Assembly: GCA_964628055.1 (NCBI GenBank)
Contig: CAZVNL010000051.1
Span: 1-12,019 of the forward strand
Length of the DNA: 12,019 nt
Direction: 5' to 3'
Source of the DNA: CAZBEL01 sp964628055
GTDB lineage: Bacteria > Fidelibacterota > Marinisomatia > Marinisomatales > TCS56
Below the pieces are notes generated by a model that was not told the DNA's origin, made no database searches, and saw nothing but the letters and a program-made list of their open reading frames with translations. Position 1 is the first letter of the stretch. Each line of letters begins with the position of its first letter. Below are positions 6,737 to 12,019 of the stretch, in pieces. The translations under genes and the position numbers were made by a program.

Positions 6737-8056
6737 ATGCGCTACTGGATAAGAATAAGCCTCCTCCTGTTGACCGGACTTGGCTCCGGGTTGGGCCAGG
6801 AAAGGCCCTTACCCCGAAGTCTAACCCCCGAAGAATACGCCCGCCGCCAGGAGATTGGTGCTCACCGCACCATAACCGATCCTCCGGACAGTGTTTTGTA
6901 CACACCGGCAGAGTTCGATTCCCTGGCCGGGGTCCTTTTTGCCTGGGAGGGCTATTCCACTTTGTTGACCCAGTTGATTCGGGAAACGGCGGAATTGGAT
7001 ACAGCTTGGGTAGTAGTGGATAATGCCGGGGAGCAGGCTTCTGTGACGACGATTCTCACCAGTGCGGGGGTGAACATGGATCATATTGTTTTTCAGATTC
7101 TACCCACCAATTCGGTGTGGATACGGGATTACGGGCCCTGGTGGATTTACCAGCCTGATGGGAGCCGGGCAATCATCGACATGGTCTACAATCGCCCACG
7201 CCCCCTTGACGATGCCTACCCGGAACAGGTGGCGGGTCTGTGGGGGTTGGATTATTACGGTACGGCCCTGGTGGAAGCGGGTGGCAACATGCTCTTGGAT
7301 GGCAAGGGAGCTGTCCTGGTTTCTGACATCATCTTCGACGCCAGCCAGGGATTTGATCCCAATCTAACCCAGGCGCAGTTGGAGCAGTATTTTGAGGAAT
7401 ACTTCGGGGTACACAAAGTGATTGTGACCCCCCACCTGCAATATGACGGCACGGGGCACATCGACATGTTCGTGAAACTGCTAAATGACACCACGGTAAT
7501 CGTGGGAGCGTACGAAAGCCCCTCGGCAGGGGCGGGGGACAATTACAACATTTGTAACCAGGTGGCCACACAACTGGCCAACGAGACCAACGGCGCCGGT
7601 CAACCCTTCCAGGTGGTACGCATGCTCATGCCACCCTACAGCGGAGGTATCACTTATACGTACATTAATTCTTTCATTGCCAACAAAAAGGTGTACGTCC
7701 CCATTTACGGTTTCGCCACCGACGACTCGGTTCTGGCGCAGTATGCGGACCTGCTACCGGGTTATGAAATCATCGGTTTTGACTGCAACCAGATCATCCC
7801 CGCCAACGGCGCCATCCATTGCATCGCCATGAAGGTGCCCGCCCTCCCGGAACAGGTATCTTGCGACGACTGGGTGTTGGGAGACGTGAATAGCGACGGT
7901 CACTTAGACCTTTTTGATGTCCTCATGGTGGTGGAAATTGTCTTGGATGACACCTTTTCCGGATCTTGCGCCCGTCAGGTGGCTGATCTGAACGACGATG
8001 GGGAGGTCTCCGTCCTGGACATGGTGCAGTTGGTGAATTTGGTGTTAGGTTTTTGA
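6737..8056 (+). CDS. Secreted agmatine/peptidylarginine deiminase-family enzyme with C-terminal dockerin-like domain
   Basis: The first 20 or so residues (MRYWIRISLLLLTGLGSGLG) form a signal peptide. Residues about 55-368 match the PAD_porph/agmatine deiminase fold, a pentein that hydrolyses a guanidinium group and releases ammonia. Visible catalytic elements are WIRDYGPW with Asp131, the VEAGGN segment supplying an acidic residue, GTGHIDMF with His241 and Asp243, and NGAIHCIAM with the nucleophile Cys362. The site therefore looks active. Free agmatine and peptide C-terminal arginine are the known family substrates; export argues for an extracellular or periplasmic one. Residues 382-439 carry two calcium-binding loops, DVNSDGHLD and DLNDDGEVS, each followed by a helix, as in a type I dockerin pair. 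No cohesin is seen nearby. The start has no strong ribosome binding site, but the signal peptide supports this ATG. The next gene begins 37 bases downstream. Confidence 0.87.
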   Translation: MRYWIRISLLLLTGLGSGLGQERPLPRSLTPEEYARRQEIGAHRTITDPPDSVLYTPAEFDSLAGVLFAWEGYSTLLTQLIRETAELDTAWVVVDNAGEQASVTTILTSAGVNMDHIVFQILPTNSVWIRDYGPWWIYQPDGSRAIIDMVYNRPRPLDDAYPEQVAGLWGLDYYGTALVEAGGNMLLDGKGAVLVSDIIFDASQGFDPNLTQAQLEQYFEEYFGVHKVIVTPHLQYDGTGHIDMFVKLLNDTTVIVGAYESPSAGAGDNYNICNQVATQLANETNGAGQPFQVVRMLMPPYSGGITYTYINSFIANKKVYVPIYGFATDDSVLAQYADLLPGYEIIGFDCNQIIPANGAIHCIAMKVPALPEQVSCDDWVLGDVNSDGHLDLFDVLMVVEIVLDDTFSGSCARQVADLNDDGEVSVLDMVQLVNLVLGF

Positions 8057-8093
8057 AGGAACCCGTGGATATATTTAATTGCAATAGCCGGCG

Positions 8094-8750
8094 GTGGAGG
8101 CTGTGAATAAATTCGTCATCTACGAACCTATGACCGCTTTCACCGACGTTTTGTTGGCTGCGCTGGCTACGTATCTAGCCTGGGAATTGGGGTCCTGGTA
8201 CCAGCTACGCTTGATGAACGTTCACTGGCACTTAAGTCGGGCGTTTTACCTCCTTGCGTTAGGAGCCTTTTTAGGAGCCGTCAGCCACGGTTTGGGGCCC
8301 TATTGCTCCCCGGCACTCCAATCCATTATTTGGAAACTCACGATTCTTTCCATTGGGATTACGGCCTTCTTTTTGGTGATGACCGCTCTGCACCATGTCT
8401 TTCCTTTTCGCACCGTCCGGTGGCTGGGTTGGATTCCCTTCCTGTTTTTAGTGGTTTACCTGTTCCTGGTTCTCAAAGACGACCGGTTTATTATGGCCGT
8501 ACGGTTCTACGTCCCTTGCCTGGTGTTCGTGTTAGTGCTCATGCTTTACAGCCAATGGCACACCCAGGCGCCGGGGACGGGACTCATCGCACTGGGCATT
8601 GTGATCAGTTTTCTGGCTGCCGGACTCCAGGCCAGTGGTTTTGCGTTTCATCGGAACTTTAATCATAACGACCTGTATCACGTGGTGCAAATGATCGGAA
8701 TCTATGTCCTCTATCGAGGAGGGATGCTTTTAACCGATTACGGTGTTTAA
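8094..8750 (+). CDS. Seven-helix integral membrane protein of unknown function
   Basis: The protein has about seven hydrophobic helices, at roughly residues 13-33, 48-68, 77-98, 108-125, 131-150, 158-178 and 195-214, with short loops. Polar residues sit at helix ends: Ser64-His65 (GAVSHG) in the second helix, His191, Asp193 and His196 in FNHNDLYHVVQ before the last helix, and EPMTAFTD at the N-terminus. Such a Ser/His/Asp/His set resembles metal-dependent membrane hydrolases of the CREST group (alkaline ceramidases, PAQR receptors), but the spacing is not the canonical one, so this is speculation. It may belong to a bacterial domain-of-unknown-function family. The start is uncertain: GTG 8094, or GTG 8103 with GGAGG only two bases upstream. 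ATG 8130 would cut off the EP motif before the first helix. It probably shares a transcript with the deiminase gene 37 bases upstream. Confidence 0.75.
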   Translation: MEAVNKFVIYEPMTAFTDVLLAALATYLAWELGSWYQLRLMNVHWHLSRAFYLLALGAFLGAVSHGLGPYCSPALQSIIWKLTILSIGITAFFLVMTALHHVFPFRTVRWLGWIPFLFLVVYLFLVLKDDRFIMAVRFYVPCLVFVLVLMLYSQWHTQAPGTGLIALGIVISFLAAGLQASGFAFHRNFNHNDLYHVVQMIGIYVLYRGGMLLTDYGV

Positions 8751-8801
8751 CTTAACCTTTGATTTTTCCCTGGTAGTCTGCGGATTGCCGGGAGCTGTGA
8801 A

Positions 8802-8826
8802 AACGGTTAACCTGTTAAGACCCGTT
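8802..8826 (+). other. Imperfect hairpin upstream of tig
   Basis: AACGG (8802-8806) pairs with CCGTT (8822-8826), and inside it TTAA (8807-8810) pairs with TTAA (8815-8818) around CCTG (8811-8814), leaving a bulge on the 3' side. It ends 35 bases before the trigger factor ATG. It has no T-run. It could be an operator or a 5' UTR stem for the proteostasis operon. The 111-base gap (8751-8861) shows no convincing promoter or CIRCE-type heat-shock element. Confidence 0.25.
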
Positions 8827-8861
8827 GCGCTAAATTCATACTGGAGATATAAGGCAAGAAA

Positions 8862-10160
8862 ATGACCATTACCATTACCAGTCCCAACACCTACACCCGG
8901 GAGTTGGCCATATCCCTCGCCTGGGAGGAGGTAGCCGACGATTTCGAGGAGACGCTACAAACCTTCCGGAAGCGGGTAAAATTGCCGGGCTTTCGGCCGG
9001 GGAAGGTACCCCTCAAGATCGTGCTGAACCGCTACCAACCGGTTATTGAAGAGGACTTTCTGGAGAAAACCATTCAAAAGCATTACCAACGGGCCCTGGA
9101 GGATGAGAATCTGGTTCCGGTGAACCAGCCCAGGATCAGCGATCTGGAGTATCGTTTCCAGGAGCGCTTAGTTTTCAAGGCCACGTTCGAAATCGAACCA
9201 GAGATCGAATTACCCCGGTTGAAAAGAAACAGTCTTCAAGTCCAACGCACCAATTACGTCACGGATGAGGAAGATATCGATCGCGTTGTGAAGGATATTC
9301 GTTTACACAATGCCGAGATTCGCACCGTCGAGGAGGCCAGGGAAGGACATTTTTTAGTAGTGGATTTGCAGAAATTAGATTCCTCGGGAGTCCCCATCAT
9401 CGGTGAGAAGTGGGAGCAGCGCTACCTTAAGGTTGGTGAGGGCGTTGGAGGGGGAGACAACCTGGAGCGGCTCCTGGGTTTGAAGATAGGAAACCAGGCG
9501 CGGATCACTATTGCGGAAAAGGAGAACAAGCCCCCCACGCCTTTCGAAATTACCGTGCATAATATCGAGGAGCAGGTACTCCCGGAAATCACTCACGATT
9601 TTATCAAGCGCGTGGATGGCCAGGCCACCAATGAGGCCGAGTGGCGAGCCAATCTTGAGGAGCGCCTCAAAGGACAGTACGCGTTACGCTCCCAGGAGGC
9701 TTTTGACCGGCAACTGGCCGATGCCATGATTGCCTTGGTGGATGCGCCCTGTCCTCCTTCCATGGTGGAGGCCTATTTAGACCATCTGGTGGAGGAAGTG
9801 AAAGCCGATCAATCGGGACAGGAGTTTGACCGAGATAAGGTACGGGAGACCTATCGCACGGTGGCGGAAAGAAACCTGAAATGGTATTTGATCCGTAAAG
9901 CTATTATTAAGGACCAGGGACTGTCGGTAAGTCCTGAAGAGATTCAGGGAGAAATTCAGCAACTGAAAGAGCGCTCTCCAGAGCAGGCCAAGGAGATTGA
10001 TCGTTATTACCGTAAACCTTCCCATCGGTCCCGTATCGAAGATGATCGTATGGAGCAGAAAGTACTGGCTTATTTGGCGGAGTTCGCCAAGGTGAAGGAG
10101 GTCACTGTCGCGACCCGGGATTTACGGGAACAATCCGGTGTGAAAGGATCGGGAGTATGA
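8862..10160 (+). CDS. tig: Trigger factor, ribosome-associated chaperone
   Basis: At 432 residues it has the usual length. Trigger factor docks at the ribosome exit tunnel and shields nascent chains. The ribosome-binding signature GFRPGKVP is at 43-50 in the N-terminal domain (about 1-115). A segment at about 150-238 occupies the place of the FKBP-type prolyl isomerase domain, but it lacks the usual G-x-x-I-P-G-F-E active-site run, having GDNLERLLGLKIGN instead, so isomerase activity is doubtful. The helical substrate-binding C-terminal domain starts near LPEITHDFIKRV (about 240) and runs to the end. AAGG at 8851-8854 is seven bases before the ATG. The stop overlaps the clpP start as ATGA, so the two are translationally coupled. 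The tig-clpP-clpX order is widely conserved in bacteria and strengthens the call. Confidence 0.95.
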   Translation: MTITITSPNTYTRELAISLAWEEVADDFEETLQTFRKRVKLPGFRPGKVPLKIVLNRYQPVIEEDFLEKTIQKHYQRALEDENLVPVNQPRISDLEYRFQERLVFKATFEIEPEIELPRLKRNSLQVQRTNYVTDEEDIDRVVKDIRLHNAEIRTVEEAREGHFLVVDLQKLDSSGVPIIGEKWEQRYLKVGEGVGGGDNLERLLGLKIGNQARITIAEKENKPPTPFEITVHNIEEQVLPEITHDFIKRVDGQATNEAEWRANLEERLKGQYALRSQEAFDRQLADAMIALVDAPCPPSMVEAYLDHLVEEVKADQSGQEFDRDKVRETYRTVAERNLKWYLIRKAIIKDQGLSVSPEEIQGEIQQLKERSPEQAKEIDRYYRKPSHRSRIEDDRMEQKVLAYLAEFAKVKEVTVATRDLREQSGVKGSGV

Positions 10161-10768
10161 AGAAGAGAACCATTTCTCAGGTGATTCCCATAGTGGTGGA
10201 ACAGAGTGGCCGGACCGAGCGGGCGTACGACATTTATTCCCGGCTGTTGCGGGAACGCATTATCTTTTTAGGAACGGCGGTGGATGATTCCGTGGCTTCC
10301 TTGATCATCGCCCAGATGTTGTTCTTAGAGGCCGAAAGCGCGGAGAAAGACATGTTTCTGTACATCAATTCTCCAGGAGGCTACATAACTGGGGGTTTGG
10401 CAGTATACGACACCATGCAACATGTTCAACCGGATATCGCCACCATTTGCATGGGGCAGGCTTCCAGCATGGCGGCCCTGCTTTTGGCGGGGGGAACCAA
10501 GGGGAAACGTTCGGCCCTGCCTAATGCGCGCATCATGATCCACCAACCCTTGGGAGGAGCCGAAGGCCAGGCCACGGATATCAAAATCCAGGCTGACGAG
10601 ATCATACGCTTGAAGAAGCGCATTAACCAGATCATGGCCAAAGCGACGGGACAGACGTTGCGCAAAATCGAAAAGGATTCCGACCGGAATTATTTCATGA
10701 ATGCTACCGAAGCGAAACAGTACGGTATCATCGATAATATCATGGTCCCCCGGAAACATGAAAACTGA
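10157..10768 (+). CDS. clpP: ATP-dependent Clp protease proteolytic subunit
   Basis: ClpP forms a 14-subunit barrel that degrades proteins fed by ClpX or another AAA+ unfoldase in the cytoplasm. The protein has 203 residues, normal for the family, with little or no N-terminal propeptide. The serine-protease triad is complete: Ser104 in GQASSMAA, His129 in MIHQPLGG, and Asp174 in KIEKDSDRN. The handle and oligomerisation segment INSPGGYITGGLAVYDTM is conserved. AAAGGA at 10143-10148 is eight bases before the ATG, inside the end of tig; the ATG shares bases with the tig stop. The end overlaps clpX by 11 bases, so protease and unfoldase are made together. Confidence 0.97.
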   Translation: MKKRTISQVIPIVVEQSGRTERAYDIYSRLLRERIIFLGTAVDDSVASLIIAQMLFLEAESAEKDMFLYINSPGGYITGGLAVYDTMQHVQPDIATICMGQASSMAALLLAGGTKGKRSALPNARIMIHQPLGGAEGQATDIKIQADEIIRLKKRINQIMAKATGQTLRKIEKDSDRNYFMNATEAKQYGIIDNIMVPRKHEN

Positions 10769-11900
10769 CCCCCTCCGGAAAAACATTCCCACGCCCGTTG
10801 CAGCTCCCCAACCGGTAGAACGCACAGCCCGGCATCGGACCTTACCGCGTCCTTCAGAAATCAAATCCTACCTGGATCAGTACGTCATCGGCCAGGAACA
10901 GGCCAAGAAGACCATGGCCGTAGCCGTGCATAACCACTACAAGCGTATTTTCCTCAATGACCTGGACGATGGGGTGGAGATCGAAAAGAGTAATATTCTC
11001 ATGATCGGTCCCACCGGTACCGGGAAGACCTTGATTGCCCAGACCTTGGCTCGGTACCTGTCGGTTCCCTTTGCCATTGCCGATGCCACCTCCCTCACCG
11101 AAGCCGGATACGTTGGGGAAGATGTGGAAAACATCCTTGTGCGGCTATTACAGGTGGCCAATTACAAGGTGGCCAGTGCGGAGCAGGGCATCGTGTATAT
11201 TGACGAAATTGACAAGATCAGCCGTAAGACTCCCAGCACGTCCATCACCCGGGACGTCTCCGGGGAAGGGGTACAACAGGCTCTTTTGAAGATTTTAGAA
11301 GGGGCGGTGAGCAATGTACCGCCCAAGGGTGGTCGTAAACACCCGGAACAAAGCCTTATTCCCATCAATACGAAGAATATTCTCTTCATTTGCGGAGGTT
11401 CTTTTGAGGGTCTGGAAGATATCGTCACCCGGCGGAGAGGAAAAGGAAGCCTGGGTTTTCACACTTCGGAACGGACTGCACCGGTCGGGAAAACCCCGGG
11501 TGTGCCGAATCTTTACCCAGAAGACCTGGTAGCCTACGGCTTAATTCCGGAGTTGGTGGGGCGTCTACCAGTATTGACCCGCCTGGAAATGTTGGATGAA
11601 AGTGACCTTTACCAAGTCCTCACCACTCCGCGGAATTCCCTGGTGAAACAATACCAGAAACTATTTCGCATGGAAGGAATTGAATTGGTTTTCCAGAAAG
11701 CTGCTCTAAAGGAGATCATCCGTCTGGCGGTGAAGCGTCATTCCGGGGCGCGGGCCTTGCGCGCGGTGATGGAAGAAGCCATGCTGGACATCATGTACCG
11801 CATCCCGGAAATGGAAGCGGTACGCAAAATTGTGGTCACGCCCGAGGTGATTACCAAACATAAACCCCCACGGTATACCTATCGCCAGAAAAGAGCGTAA
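10758..11900 (+). CDS. clpX: ClpX AAA+ unfoldase lacking the N-terminal zinc-binding domain
   Basis: ClpX unfolds tagged substrates and threads them into ClpP. From ATG 10758 the protein is 380 residues, against about 420 in Escherichia coli. The AAA+ motor is complete: Walker A GPTGTGKT (84-91), pore loop GYVG (117-120), Walker B VYIDEID with Asp149-Glu150, RKH loop GGRKH (191-195), the ClpP-docking tripeptide LGF (232-234, equivalent to IGF) and the sensor-2 GARALR (330-335). The usual four-cysteine zinc-binding domain is absent: the roughly 40 residues before SYLDQYVIGQEQAKK contain no cysteine. An alternative in-frame ATG at 10701 lies inside clpP and would add 19 residues, also without cysteines, so start choice does not restore it. 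The site ahead of ATG 10758 is weak (GGAA, two bases away), which fits coupling to clpP. Confidence 0.95.
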   Translation: MKTDPLRKNIPTPVAAPQPVERTARHRTLPRPSEIKSYLDQYVIGQEQAKKTMAVAVHNHYKRIFLNDLDDGVEIEKSNILMIGPTGTGKTLIAQTLARYLSVPFAIADATSLTEAGYVGEDVENILVRLLQVANYKVASAEQGIVYIDEIDKISRKTPSTSITRDVSGEGVQQALLKILEGAVSNVPPKGGRKHPEQSLIPINTKNILFICGGSFEGLEDIVTRRRGKGSLGFHTSERTAPVGKTPGVPNLYPEDLVAYGLIPELVGRLPVLTRLEMLDESDLYQVLTTPRNSLVKQYQKLFRMEGIELVFQKAALKEIIRLAVKRHSGARALRAVMEEAMLDIMYRIPEMEAVRKIVVTPEVITKHKPPRYTYRQKRA

Positions 11901-11914
11901 CCTTTTTACCCTTT

Positions 11915-11932
11915 GGTCAGGGTATCCCGACC
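11915..11932 (+). terminator. Possible terminator-like hairpin after clpX
   Basis: GGTC (11915-11918) plus GGG (11920-11922) pair with CCC (11926-11928) plus GACC (11929-11932), with a TAT loop and one bulged A. It begins 14 bases after the clpX stop. No T-run follows on either strand, so Rho-independent termination is uncertain. Confidence 0.35.
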
Positions 11933-12011
11933 CCAGCCTTCCCAACTTTATCTCAACAGTACCATTTTGTTCAGCACTCAAATAGGCTTTATCCCCTAAC
12001 AAAGGACAGGC

Positions 12012-12019
12012 ATGATACC
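12012..12019 (+). CDS. Probable start of the next gene (partial)
   Basis: AAAGGA at 12001-12006 is five bases before ATG at 12012, good spacing for a ribosome binding site. Only two complete codons (Met-Ile) are inside the window, so nothing can be said about the product. It lies 111 bases after clpX on the same strand. Confidence 0.4.

Noticed and set aside
6684..8821. Shared 9-mer TGTTAAGAC about 40-44 bases before the deiminase and tig starts
   Set aside because: A 9-base match between two gaps of this size is expected by chance fairly often, and no properly spaced -10 element follows in either copy.
10701..10757. Upstream ATG as the clpX start
   Set aside because: It lies deep within clpP and adds residues unlike any ClpX N-terminus; the 11-base overlap from ATG 10758 fits a coupled operon.
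10325..10864. 179-residue minus-strand frame opposite clpP
   Set aside because: It is antisense to an unmistakable clpP with a complete catalytic triad and has no recognisable domain.
11967..11995. TTGTTC and TATCCC 17 bases apart as a promoter for the next gene
   Set aside because: Each hexamer matches the consensus at only about half of its positions; too weak to annotate.
1..12019. A defence island, CRISPR array, prophage or insertion sequence
   Set aside because: No repeat array, transposase, integrase or toxin-antitoxin pair was seen; the genes are ordinary envelope and proteostasis functions.

Overview
The window is a bacterial chromosomal segment with every convincing gene on the + strand. 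The best fit is a diderm of the FCB-like assemblage, such as Candidatus Marinimicrobia/Neomarinimicrobiota, Calditrichota or a relative. This placement is an inference from gene types: a TonB-dependent receptor with an N-terminal carboxypeptidase-regulatory-like domain, a large secreted M1 peptidase of the type common in Bacteroidota and allies, and a secreted enzyme ending in a dockerin-type calcium-binding pair instead of a type IX sorting domain. No 16S rRNA or other decisive marker is present.

Layout. Bases 1-143 are the tail of a hemerythrin-like protein. After a 218-base gap with a 12-bp inverted repeat comes a 980-residue secreted M1 metallopeptidase with a long beta-rich C-terminal extension (362-3304). 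A 145-residue protein of unknown function follows (3445-3882), then an 842-residue TonB-dependent outer-membrane receptor (3990-6518). A 218-base gap rich in inverted repeats (6519-6736) precedes a secreted agmatine/peptidylarginine deiminase-family enzyme with a C-terminal dockerin-like module (6737-8056). A seven-helix membrane protein follows 37 bases later (8094-8750). The last third is the housekeeping cluster tig-clpP-clpX (8862-11900), with overlapping reading frames. The final bases hold a likely start of another gene (12012).

How they work together. Trigger factor, ClpP and ClpX form a classical cytoplasmic folding and proteolysis operon with translational coupling (4-base and 11-base overlaps). 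The first two thirds are mostly envelope or secreted proteins: peptidase, receptor, deiminase and polytopic membrane protein. Peptide or arginine-derivative scavenging at the surface is a possible shared theme, but each gene has its own gap upstream and nothing proves a single pathway.

The most unusual points are a ClpX that starts directly at the linker/AAA+ region and lacks the N-terminal zinc-binding domain, the deiminase-dockerin fusion, the beta-rich extension on the M1 peptidase, and the nested inverted repeats ahead of the deiminase gene. I see no CRISPR array, tRNA, rRNA, insertion sequence, phage or recognisable defence island.
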